Shown here in pieces: positions 23,201 through 35,500 of a stretch of 64,000 bases of DNA. The DNA is from Apostichopus japonicus (Eukaryota; Echinodermata; Holothuroidea; Aspidochirotida; Stichopodidae). The position numbers and the translations under genes were made by a program. Under the pieces are notes generated by a model. That model ran no database searches. It was given only the letters and a program-made list of their open reading frames with translations, and was not told the origin of the DNA. The DNA is taken from the NCBI RefSeq assembly GCF_037975245.1, contig NC_092572.1, forward strand, positions 2,765,501 to 2,829,500. Reading direction: 5' to 3'. Within the stretch, counting starts at the first letter, position 1. Every line of letters starts with the position of its first letter.

Positions 23201-26200
23201 CTTTTTTGTATCGCAACTTTTCAGGGTCACCAAAGAAACAAGATGGTACTGCTACCATCCTGATGGTGAATAGAAGTTGGCCCTTGGAACAATTCAAGCT
23301 CTTTTTGTGTGAACAGTATCCTCAGATGTCCCTTGGTGTTGTTGGTTTTAAATTAGCTAAGTGTGATAAGGGAAAAAAGATCAAAATCCTGGAAACATCA
23401 TCATCTGTAAGAGTCATAGAAAAGGCAGTTGGCAGGGGGAAGCTACTTTTGATTCCAGATCAATACCTTGTAAGTATTAAAAGCATACTACTGGATATTA
23501 TTTATAACACTATATAGAGTACTAGTAATAGGATGTTATTTTCTTGCAGAGATAAGGAACCAAAATAGTTTATTCTGCCAATTGTATTGATAACTGGTAC
23601 AAAGTCAATGTTTTCAGTGAATTTAATTTATACATTGGGTACTGTTTATGGGACAAAATGCAAGATACAGTACCTGCAAGTATAGCAGTTTACCCAAATT
23701 ATTTGAATACAAAGCCTTGAATGCTCATAACTTTGCAAACATATGGCCAATCTTGATGATATTGGCATGTTTGTCACTATCGGTAATTATGACTTTGCGA
23801 GCTTCTGTTTCATTTTAGCGTGTCATCTTCAACACAAAATCTTAACAATATTTGGATAATGTTGCTTAAATGTTAGTTCATATCAAAAGATGCATTCATT
23901 TGATAATGCCGTATTGACGCCAGTCACGCCAGTGCGGCAAGTATAGTCTGACCCCTTTTTAGGTGAAATATTTGAAAATTGGGGTGGGACTTGACATGTC
24001 GGCCGGGTCGGACAAAATTTACCAAGTTTGAAATAGACCCTCAGATGCAGTGATTAAATAGATCATTCAGAAAAAAAAGAATCATTGTGCTTTGTCCTGT
24101 CTACAATTTTACCTTTTCAACTGATGACACAGTTTTTATTTTTATTATTATATTTTATTTTGGAGAATTGCGGCAGTTGAGGAACATAAAAAAATGCAGT
24201 GGGACTTGACTAGGGTGCACGGCTGTTTTCCCAAATTTCCCCAAAACCTATTGGGGGGAGGGGGGGGGGTTATACTCAAAGGTGACACTATATACTCAAG
24301 TCAGTACGGTAATAAAATGCAAGAGTTATGAGAACCAATGATATGCTTAGGGGGATAGTTATAGACAAATATGCCAATAGAAATGTACTTTACATTAAAT
24401 TTGTAACAATAATATATACTGTAAGAGTGGTTTCAAGCCCAGCAACAGTAGCTGTTTGGCTTCTTCAAATGGCTCCTGGTTCCATCAGTGTGCCTATGAA
24501 CCAGGGGTCACTTTCTGAATAAAAATAGTCTCTTGTGTTCTCAATTTTATTTCCATTCACCTGTGCTGGCTAACTCAACACAAGAAATTTGTGATGAATT
24601 CAAATTGGTTGGTAGGTTGGCTACAAAAGGATATAGGATAGGTAAGGGTGCTGTCTCTTTCAAATTGCCCCAGCTTCTAACAACTTACAAGGGATGTGGA
24701 ATTTGGTTCATGAACCAGTCAATACCTGAAAACAAGTGGTCTCATTGACCAAGGTCCTTTTAATTATAATTTCACCATTGATTGTCTTGTTCTTTTTTTC
24801 ATATAGGTATTTCAGCCATCAGATTCTGGAACACCCACCATTGCTTTTCGCAGTCAGAGAGGTATTTTTTATTTCATATTCATTGTTACAGGCAAAAGAA
24901 TTTATATGTTATGCTTAATTAGGAAAAGTGTACAATTAAAAAACAATTGAGAAGCTGAAAGTCATTTGATGTCTGGATGAACTTCATAGAGGTCAATGGC
25001 TAAATTTGTGGTCATATGACGAATTGTGAGAAATTAATGTATTTAAGTTTGAATTTTTGGTAAAGGATCTTTATTTTGACGCTGTTGATTTTGAGGGAGA
25101 TCAAATATCACATGAGGTCAACAGCTGGGTACAAAAGAAAACCAAAAGACTTTGTGATTCCTTGTCATGTAAGGTTAGACATGTCATATCATGGTGTAAA
25201 TATGCTATTATTCTAGTTTACACAACTAACAGCCGAACATACACACCAATTAAGTATGTGATGCATGCAAGGTAGCACATATGTGGCTTAGTAATTGACC
25301 TTTGACCTCTTATCAACTCAAACTATCCACCAAGGTTAACTTGAGTATCATCCCAGTTTGCCCTGAATCTGATGGGTTGGTCTACAAGATTCTCAGTTTC
25401 TTACCGCTGTTGACCTCAAATAGCATTTGAACTGTTGCATAAACAGTGTATGTCTCCTATTTTCTGAGGCCAACCCATAAACAAAGAATGAACCAAATTC
25501 GAGCTATGTGTTTTTCACGTGTTGAACCTTCTCTTTTTAATTTCAGCTGCTTCAGTCCTATCAGTATCATCTCCAGCAAATGATCACCAGTCTGCCGTTG
25601 TTGAAACTCCACTTAATGAGCAGCCCTCTACTAGTGACTATGGTTAGTAGTTAATACAGATACACCTATTTGGAATTTAAACCTGGCTGGATTTCATATA
25701 AAAAATACCCTGCCAGAATTTTTTGCAAAGTTGCAATCATAAAATGTTGTAGTCGCGATCCTAACGTGTTGGAGTGATTACTCCAGTTACTGGGCAGGAA
25801 TCGGGACTCGAGTAGAGTCAATCAACTCGCCCATGCCTGTAGACAATTCAGCTTCAAATACCCTAGTACCGACAGGTAGGGAAGTCTGGGGACCCGGTGC
25901 AAACACTTCTAAGATTCATGTAAACACCATCACTTAGCAAGGTTGAGAATCACATATTTGGTTTGTAGATTCCTCATAATTACATTGTCATCATTTTTGG
26001 TTGAGTTCAAAGGTCATCTGATGTCTCGAGTGGTTAGACACTAAAATATGGTCAAAGAAGCAGTTAAAGTACAAGTATGTAGGCCTATATAAACAATGGA
26101 ATGTATATATATACCAGGAAAAAAAATTCTTCTAAATTTTAAAGTTCTTAAAAGACAGTTACTGACCAATATTATAATTTTTTTCGATACAAATATGTAA

Positions 26201-26570
26201 CATATTTTCAGGATTTACTTAAAAACTTGGCTGAAAACACCACACATAACTATTGATAATAAACAGTTTGAATTTCATTTGCCAAACCAAATTCAACTTT
26301 TTGGAGAATTTGACAGACAAGTGGATGAGAAAACTATATTTAACTCAAATAGCATTTGAACTGTTGCATAAACAATGTATGTCTCCTATTTTCTGAGGCC
26401 AACCCATAAACAAAGAATGAACCAAATTCAAGCTATGTGTTGTTCAAGTGTGAACCTTCTCTTTTTAATTTCAGCTGCTTCAGTCCTATCAGTATCATCT
26501 CCCGCAAATGATCACCAGTCTGCCGTTGTTGAAACTCCACCTAATGAGCAGCCCCTTACCATTGCCGGTG
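20240..26570 (+). CDS. Accessory gene 1 of the giant transposon (multi-exon, 3' end unknown)
   Basis: Six exons fit by phase: 20240-20402, 21894-22019, 23225-23469, 24807-24861, 25547-25642 and 26475-26570. All introns are GT..AG; junction phases are 1,1,0,1,1 and the last exon ends in phase 1. The product reaches about 258 residues. It opens MTTGNTARIRNLVETARSAI, then a basic stretch (RRRRQPDL, TKRGRKASSIWKA), then a block with WPLEQFKLFLCEQYP, GFKLAKCDKGKKIKIL and a GRGKLLLIPDQYL end. That block recalls the N-terminal part of transposon-associated HECT-type proteins of fish and invertebrates (memory only); no HECT domain is visible. Exons 5 and 6 are tandem duplicates in the same phase. A weak terminal exon could lie at 28926-28971, before AATAAA. 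Confidence 0.7.
22111..22860 (+). repeat. AGGTCA-rich hairpin-headed repeat (family C), copy 1, partial
   Basis: Starts TTTTTGGTTCCTTGCTTTAG with an immediate inverted AAAAGGAACC, forming a terminal hairpin. Shares GTGTCTGTGACACTTGCTT, ATAGATCCGCCATA and the direct repeat at 22286-22301 (AGGTCA, four bases, AGGTCA). It lies in intron 2 of accessory gene 1. The right end is not clear. Confidence 0.75.
25415..25650 (+). repeat. Exon-carrying tandem duplication, unit 1
   Basis: About 235 bp comprising the end of an intron and exon 5 of accessory gene 1. It recurs at 26343-26578 with few changes, 928 bp downstream. Because the exon is phase 1 at both ends, duplication keeps the frame. Confidence 0.9.
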
Positions 26571-26578
26571 GTTAGTAG
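26343..26578 (+). repeat. Exon-carrying tandem duplication, unit 2
   Basis: Second unit, containing exon 6. Differences from unit 1 fall mainly at the exon 3' end (PPNEQPLTIAG in place of PLNEQPSTSDY). Confidence 0.9.
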
Positions 26579-26588
26579 CTAACTCTTT

Positions 26589-27840
26589 TTGCTCATGCTG
26601 GTTTGAGCTATTGTGATGGTGTGGTGTCTATCCGTCTGTCCTTCTTTCCACAATCCCTCAAATTGATTCACAATTGCTCAAATTGATCCTATGCATTCAT
26701 ACTTCGATGGATTTTTATGAAACTTGGACACAGCCATGAAATCACTCAAAATGCTTCCATTCCTACAGATTATATGGTACAGTGTTGAGCATTCAGTGGT
26801 ACTTTGGTAGTGCCTCCTCTGGGTTTTCAGGATTTTGGGGACCAAAGTCACCTTTAGACCATATTAGCCATTTTATGAAATCACTCAAAATGAGACCTTC
26901 CATACTAATGGGCCCTTAAATTTGTTGAGCCATCACTTTCTAGGGGGACATTTTTCTTATGGCCTTTTTTTTTTTGCATCCTAATTTGTGGGGGGCATTG
27001 AAATATTTTGTGGGCCCTCAACACCTTTTGTTAACCTGAAATTTGTGGGCCATACTAAGACTTTGTGGGCCTGACTAAAAATGTTAGCCCTAACTCAGCA
27101 GTGCCAACTTGGATTGATCTCATAATTGGTATGTGGGTAAGCCTTAGTGAGTAAATGTACCCTATTGATTGTGTTATAGGTAAAAGGTCATTTTGGGTCA
27201 TCAGGGGTCAATCATTGATAACCTTTTAACCACATTAACTCAGCAATGCCAGCTTGGATTGATGTTATACTTGGTCTAATGGTTTGGTAACCATTAAAAC
27301 TCAGCAGTACCAACCCGGTCATGTAAAATTTGATTCATTGGTATTCATGAGTGGGCACAGCTTAAATAATATTTTTAACAATTTAGTTTGTAAAGACTAT
27401 ATCTCAAGAAGTTCAACTGTGATGAAGCTCATACTTGATATGTAGGTTCATCTCAGAAAGTACACTCATATTGTTTTTGGTATTGGTGGCATGAATATTA
27501 ATGAGTAGGTAGGCAGGGCTTAGAGTGAATTTGCTCCAACTTCAATAAGATCAATATCTCCATAACTGTCCAATTTTGTTCCAACTTAAGTGTTGTTGTG
27601 GGACACCTAACCCATTACATACGTAAACTTTGATCTCATTGATTGATAATCATGAGATGGTGGAGCTTAAACAATATTTTGACAATTTAGCTTTCAAACA
27701 AGGTCATCTAACCTTTGGATAAATCTCACACTTAAGTTTGCCCATTGGGAGAGTACAACCCTCAATACTTATTTTGTATGAGGTGACATATCATTAAATA
27801 CAATGGCAAGGAGTCATAAAGCCATTGTATTTAATGATTT
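26589..27840 (+). repeat. Hairpin-headed repeat (family D), copy 1
   Basis: Opens with a GCTCATGCTGGTTTGAGC hairpin followed by TATTGTGATGGTGTGGTGTC, as at 50613. The rest is a run of degenerate units with AACTCAGCA(A/G)TGCCA(A/G)CTTGGATTGAT. Non-coding; lies downstream of exon 6 of accessory gene 1. Confidence 0.55.
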
Positions 27841-27849
27841 ATTATATAT

Positions 27850-29500
27850 ATATTAAAACCATGATGTGTGCATGCCATCAATGCATTTAGGGAGATGGTT
27901 ACTTCGTCCCACTCACCCCAGTACATGCCTGACCTCCCTCATTTTACCTTCAGCATATTAAACATTATTGTGTGATTATGTCTTTCTTTTCATGTTACAT
28001 TATTCACTAGTGCATAGCTTTGGTTATTGAGATCGGACAATTACTTGTCAGGTCATGTCGATGTTTTTTATTGCATATCACCTTGTTAATAATTTGTAAT
28101 GTGGGTGTGCATGCTGTAGATTATTGCTATTATTATTGTAAGGTTTTGCAATCTCTTTCACGTTACATCATTTACTTGTACATAGCTTTGGTCCTTAAGA
28201 TCAGACCATGTCATGTCACTGTTTCTTGTTACATATTATATATTTTTATTAAATATAAACCTCATTTTTACCTTGAGCCTTCCATACATAAACATTTAAT
28301 AATTACAACTTTGCCATGTGTGCACATTAGGTGGAACTTTTTGGGGATGTGACTTTGGGGTTGAAAAAAAGGTCATGTTGCCATTTTCCGTACATATCAC
28401 ATTGTTAATATATGTCCATCATTTCACCTTGAGACTTAATGTTCATTATTGCCAGGGCTTGCCCCCCATTTGCCAGGGCTTGCCCCCCATTTGTGTCACC
28501 ACTTGTTCCATGAGCTTTTTCTCTGAATATCAGAGATTTCTTTTTTAACTGAGAAGTTTCACTTCCCTAAATTTTATATTTTATATATTCTTGTTTGTAT
28601 TTGCTTAGATTAGTACATAACCAAGTGTTTTTTGGGGTACCCTATATATTGAATGGGTATGATTCATTTTACTAACAATTTATCAAAATTCAGCTTTCTT
28701 AGCTTTTTAGGTCACTAGGCTAATTAATGACTGTGTTAATGGAACTAAAAAATCTGGGATGAGATGTTCATTCCACCTTTTGGCTTCAGTATGTGGTACT
28801 CATTACCCTGTCCTGCCTTGGGATGTGGTAGTCATGTGGTAGTCAGTCATTCGGCAATGTCATGTGGTAATGACAACTTGTTTTAGGTCACTTCTTCAGC
28901 TTTCATATGTATTATCTGTTTTCAGAAATGCAAATATATTTTAAATACAAAGATATGTTTCGGAAAAAATAAAGATGAAAAACACAAATATAGTATGATC
29001 ACTTTTGGTTTATTCATGATTCAGTGTGTGATAACCATATTTCAGTATACCATTGTATAAGAATAACACTGAATGAACATCACTGATAATTAATTATGTT
29101 AGTGAATTCTAGGTTGAGCTACATCTTCTATTTCACTTGCAACCATGACACACACAAACAGATGAAATATATAAATACAAACTAATCAGATATCTTTCCT
29201 TTCATGACTGGAAGCTGGATGCTGTGGACATTTTGTTTTGATAACCACGGGCTGCAAGAGGCACACATACCAGCAAAATATGAAACGGGTGATACATATC
29301 TGTTGAAACCTTGCCGGTGTCTTGAGGAATGTACGCAATCAAGCTGGCATGTGGGTTGCTGGTAGTGAGGTAATGAACCGTAATTTTAGGGGTTAAATTC
29401 AGAAAACCCCTTGTAACCAGGCTAACTCAATCTGATTTTGTTAGAGGTCATGAGGTCAAAAACTGGTAGCATTTTAACCACAACAAATAATATACAACAA
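27850..29500. other. Stretch between the two convergent transposon genes
   Basis: No convincing exon. TGCCAGGGCTTGCCCCCCAT is present twice in tandem at about 28453-28491. An AATAAA stands at about 28968-28973 after a possible small terminal exon. The 3' end of accessory gene 1 should be here. Confidence 0.4.
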
Positions 29501-29523
29501 TAATGTAATTGCAAAGGGTCTTT

Positions 29524-32500
29524 CTAGTTATTTTCAAGCATCTCTTTCAAGATTGTAGCACACTTAATATACTTTTCTTTACGCCCTTGAGTATTTGAAA
29601 TTTCCTCTCTTAGATGCAAAATTTGTTCTTCGCTAATCTCAAAGGGTGGAGAATTGTTCATTCCTCTATTACCACTGTTAGGTCCCACAATAAGTGGTAC
29701 GCTTTCCTCAATCCTGCTCTCCAGAGAGTGCTGATTCTCAAATAGCTCATTTATGGCAGTGTGAGAGGAGTCAGCCTTTTTCAAAACACCTTCAAACCAT
29801 AACTGTTCAGGGGTTCTGTGATTTTCTGTACGAATTGCATGACAATTCCATCCCTTTCTGAAGGAATCCAGGTGTTCATTGATAATGGGTAAATAAACCA
29901 ACTGTACAGAAAACTTCTCTACTGGGTTAGCTACATCAAGCATCAAGTCATCCTCAAGACTGTACAACTCTTCATAAAAGAGGGAAGTTACATCCTTGTG
30001 TACATCCCTCCAAAGACGTTCAATACGCTCATTATGAACAGATTCTCCAGTTAGGTGGCTCCCACGGCTTAGTCCACGCAGAGAGTTCATAAGCAAGGCA
30101 ACATCTATGTTTTCTCCACCGTAGTCACTGCGCACTCTTGATGGCACCCCATAATCCTTGATAGCATTTACGAAATGCCCAAGAACAGTGTTGGCATCAC
30201 AAACCGTCTCACAAGCTAGATACGGAACTAATCTTGAAAATCCATCAATACATCCATGTGTGTGGAATCCCCATCTATATGTAATATTAATAGGAAATAT
30301 AAGGGCATAAAACTTATTGGCTGTATAACATTACAGAATTTGCCCAATTGAAATATGACTACCACTAAAACAATTGTACACTTGTGATCAGTCAAATTCA
30401 ACTGGTATGAACTAGTATAGTAATTTGATCAAATTTAAAGTTCCCAAGGAACCATTCTCAAACCTATTTTTGGTTCCTTGCTTTAGCAAAAGGAACCTAT
30501 GCAGTCAGGTTGGCGTATGTGTGTGTGTATGTGTGTGTGTGTGTGTGTGTGTGCGTCTGTGACACTTGCTTGGGTACGCTCTATCTCACTAAGGGAAAGT
30601 TGGATTGAGGCCAAACTTGGACTATAGATCCGCCATATGGAGAAGGTGTGCCCTATTGTTTTTGGTGCCCACAAAGGTCACCAAAGGTCAGTTATGGTCC
30701 AAAAACCGAAAATATTAAAACTGCAATAACTCCCAGTGCCAATGTGCGACAAGATTGATATTTTGGGACATTTTGTGAACTGGTTAGGGGAGCATTTTCA
30801 AACTTAACGGTCATGTGATCCGAGGTCACCAAAGGTCAATTAATGATAAAAAACTAGTATTTTTGCAATAACTTGAGAACGAAATGTCTGTTAGGGTTGG
30901 GAGTTGCCTCAATGTAATCCAATTGTCGACCCGCATCTGGGTGACCCTTGACCTAAATTTGACCTCTGGTGACCTTTTCGTGTTTTGGGGATTTTTACAG
31001 TTTCGATGCTATTTTCAGATGTCAAAGGTACCTTCTGATCATAAATGTCAATAGGTTGACCCCGTGTGACCTTTATGTGCGAAGTTATATGGGGTCAAAG
31101 TTTTTCGGTCGGAGTTAGGATGGTTGTACAGACTTTTCGTTTTGTTTTTTGGAATCAGGAGATTAAACTACATCTGAAACCAAGGTCAAAAGGTCAAAGG
31201 TCACATTAGAAAAAATGTGCTTATTTTGGGAGGAAACGAGCAAAAAAGAAAATGTTTGGTTTTGATGCTAGATTTGGATATCAAAGGTACCTTCCGATCA
31301 AAAATGTCAATTGGTTGACACCCGTGTGACCTTCGTGTGTGAAGTTATACGAGGTCAAAGTTAATTTTCAGACATTTAATGCAACAACTCAGTTCCAAGG
31401 TGTGACATGGTTGATATTTTTGGACAAGTTGCAAATGGTATAGGGGAATATTTTCAAACTTAACGGTCATGTGATCCGAGGTCACCAAAGGTCAATTAAT
31501 GTCAAAAAAGTAGTATTTTGGGGGTAGAAAATGGGCAAAGAAAAAAATGTTTGAATTTTTATAGTTTGATGCTCTAATTTAGGTCTCATCAATCAAAAAT
31601 GTCAATAAGTTGACCCAAGGTGACCTTTGTATGTTAAGTTATATGAGGTCAAAGTTAATTTTCAGACATTTAGTGTAATAACTCCCAGTGCCAAGGTATT
31701 ACACAGTTGATATTTTGAGACAAGTAGCAAATGGTATAGGGAAATATTTTCAAACTTAACGGTCATGTGATCCGAGGTCACCAAAGGTCAATTAATGATA
31801 AAAAACTAGTATTTTTGCGATAACTTGAGAACAAATTGTCCGTTAGGGTTGGGAGTTGCTTCAATGTAATCCAATTGTCGACCCTCATCTGGGTGACCCT
31901 TGACCTCAATTTGACCTCTGGTGACCTTTTCAATGTTTTGTGGATTTTTACAGTTTCGATGCAATTTTCAGATGTTAAAGGTAACTTCTGATCATAAATG
32001 TCAATGGGTTGACCCTGTGTGACCTTTGGTGCGAAGTTATATGAGGTCAAAGTTAATTTTCAGACATTTAAATGCAATAACTCCCAGTTCCAAGGTGTGA
32101 CAAGGTTGATATTTTTGGAGTAGTTGCAAATGGTATAGGGGAATATTTTCAAACTTAACGGTCATGTGATCCGAGGTCACCAAAGGTCAATTAATGATAA
32201 AAAACTAGTATTTTTGCTATAACTTGAGAACAAATTGTCCGTTAGAGTTGGGAGTTGCTTCAATGTAATCCAATTGTCGACCCGCATCTGGGTGACCCTT
32301 GACCTCAATTTGACCTCTGGTGACCTTTTCGTGTTTTGTGGATTTTTTTACAGTTTCGATGCTATTTTCAGATGTCAAAGGTACCTTCTGATCATAAATG
32401 TCAATAAGTTGACCCCTGTGTGACCTTCGTGTGCGAAGTTATTTGAGGTCAAAGTTAATTTTCAGACATTTAATGCAATAACTCCCAGTGACAAGGTTGA

Positions 32501-35500
32501 TTTTATTGGACAAGTTGCAAATGGTATAGGGGAATATTTTCAAACTTAACGGTCATGTGATCCAAGGTCACCAAAGGTCAGCTAATGTTAAAAAAGTAGT
32601 ATTATGGGGAGAAAATGGGCAAAGAAAAAATGTTTGAATTTTTACAGTCATGCTCTATTTAGGTCTCACCGATCAAAAATGTCAATTGGTTGACCTCCGG
32701 GTGACCTTTGTGTGTGAAGTTACAAACAAGTTCAAAGTTAATTTTTTGACATTTAATGCAATTAAATCTCAATGCCAAGGTGTGACATGGTTGATATTTT
32801 GGGACAAGTTGTGCATGGGGTGGTGGAACATTTTGAAACTTAAAGGTCATGTCATCTGAGGTCACCATTGTTATCATATCTGTTGACACGCTTGTAGGTC
32901 TCTTATATTTCTTACATTTTCGACGCCATATTTAGATCTCAAAAGTGCCTTTGATAAAAAAATCTGATCACATTTTGTGATCACAAAAGTGTTGGCTATA
33001 GTGTTGGTTACTTTATGGGAACATGTAGGACCACAGTTACTTGGACTATTTGAGCCCAATCTTGCTTGATAATATTATGTGTATTGTCATATACCCCAAG
33101 CAAGGAACCACAGTGCCCTTGGGCTCTTGTTATTGTTTCATTTCTGCAAGGCTAGCTGATTAGTTGCTTCCACATACAAATGTGGTCAAGTACTTTCCAT
33201 AGGTAGATTGGAGGTGATGATAGGTTTATGGGACAGGGCAGCTCCAATATAGGGTTCATTGTCTCACTAAGGCCAACAACACATGAGTATGAAATCAATT
33301 AAAGTTTGCATTGTCTCATTATGGCAGTTACATGGTTTTGAGTACTTGACACCTGTTGACCTCACATAAACTTTGACCTCTAATATAAGTCATATACAGT
33401 AGGATCTTTTCTCTATAAACCTACCAATTATGAGATCAATTTAAGTTGGCATTGCTGAGTTATGGTAGTTTCAAGGTTTTCAATGTTCTCTCTCGTGTTG
33501 ACAGTTAGGTTTATTGACCCCCTGGCAGCGCCACTGAGCATTTGTGTTCTAGTTACAATTTATTAATTACTTAAATTAACTCTACCTCACTAACTTCTGG
33601 TGGGCATCGATGTGCCATAAACTGTTGGTACAAGGAACACTGTAAGTGCGGCGAGCTACAGCTGCACCCCACCTTCTTCCAGTCCCAACTGGATCAACTG
33701 TGCGTAGCAAATCTCTAACCTTCTTTCTGGGAACCACAATACCATTTGCCTTCAAATAGCCCATCATCATCTGAAAAGATAACTGATATATATTAGAATT
33801 GGCAGCTTCACAAACTGGTGAATCCAGTGTCACCTGAAAACATACAAAGTTCTTCAAGTGAAACTGTAAATAGTTCTACAACAATCCCACCTTTACACAA
33901 AGCATGAAAAATAAGAAAGGAAAAAATATACATACTAGGTTATCTTACCCACAAGCTGTCAAATACACCCATAAACATGTAATGCACATATCATTTCAAT
34001 GTCCCACACCCTATATATTGACAAGTTGCATCATTAAACGACCTAAGTCACCCAAGTGATGTATTTTGACACACCCCTGAGTCACACAATTGACTTGCAT
34101 CTTGTTTCAAAATGAGTGTACCTGTGTCACAAAGGTGAGTGACATATTAGTAACTGTTTTTGTTGGTAAAAGTTTGGTGAAATGACTCACCCCTCAGTCA
34201 CAACTTTGACAACTAGATGACTGACATCTCAAGTAAAATGAGCACATGTGAGTCACAATTTAGTTTGCAATGACGCACCGTTGACTCACCTTGTACGGGG
34301 TATAGGGGGTAGGACATTCAATTGATAGGTGCATAAGCCACATTGCCCATTAATTACCTCATACAGTTATTTTACTGAACATTGGAATTAAATGTACTGT
34401 ACCTGTGCACCACTATTTGGATGCTGATTATGAAGTCTGCTCACCCAGGTTCTTAATTCTTCCTCACTAATATTAGAGTACCTGTCTCTCATCTTGAGAT
34501 TATTTTCAAGGCATAGTTTATTAATAGTCGATGTAGAACATCTGAAGAGCTTTGCCATTTGTTTAGAAGTGAACCCTTTATAAAAGAGTTTCTTAAGTTG
34601 CTCAACAGGAATGAGTACTTTTGGTCTTCCTCGATTGCCTGCATTAAAAAAGAAATATATAACAAACATTTTTGAAACAAAATTAATTATAATTTATATA
34701 ACACTGGAGATCATGAAAATTGTAATGGTTCCTTCAGAAGGAAAAAAACGACTAAGAATTTTGAGACACATGTCACATACTGTTCCAATTAAAAAAAGAG
34801 AAGCCAATGGCTTTGTGATTCCTTGCCTTTGAATTTAAACCTTTTCTGAATAACTGAAGATTATTTTGAAATGATATTTGACCAAAATTAGTACTGAGGG
34901 CAGTCATGGATTCCTTGATATTTGGAGCGGCTAGAGCAGTGGCTCCCAACCTTTTGGACTCCCTGTACCCCTAATTGTTTTACGCTATATATATCCTAGT
35001 ACCCCTTTGCCCACCATAAGCATCTGATTATATACACCACTACTTTTTTTTTTTAAATTGTCCAAGAGGCTTCCAATGTACCCCCTGTAGTGTTCGCTGG
35101 TACCCCCATGGTGTACTAGTACCCCCGGTTGGGAACCAAGGGGATAGAGGGATAGAGGGCTGCTGACAGCAGCATCTGCACTACCACGACTCTGCAGAGA
35201 GGTGGAGTTGGTTTGATGTGTGCTCTTTGTCCACTGGTGTAACCAAACGCTTTTATCTAGTGGGACAGAAGGGGGGGGGGGGCTATGGAGGGGGTGTCTT
35301 CCTTCCCTTATAATTTGTTATGGAAGACCATGGAATTTCTATTTTTAAGAAATAAAACAATATAAAGTATTTCATCTCATCATTGATGTCACATAACACT
35401 CATGCATATATATTGGCACCCAACACAGATTGGCTGATTGTTAAAGTCAGGAGGAGGAGGCCTAACACTATAAATATTTTAGTATATTTGCCCGCAATGG

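Noticed and set aside
24533-24748. Open frame between exons 3 and 4 of accessory gene 1
   Set aside because: No acceptor and donor pair keeps the phase of the neighbours; left as intron.
31778-32889. Open frames on both strands in family C copy 2
   Set aside because: They fall in a repeat whose other copies have shifted or stopped frames.
33771-33829. Longer version of transposase exon 3 starting at 33829
   Set aside because: Stays in frame, but the shorter start at 33770 follows a better pyrimidine-AG and gives the spacing seen in relatives. Could be an alternative acceptor.
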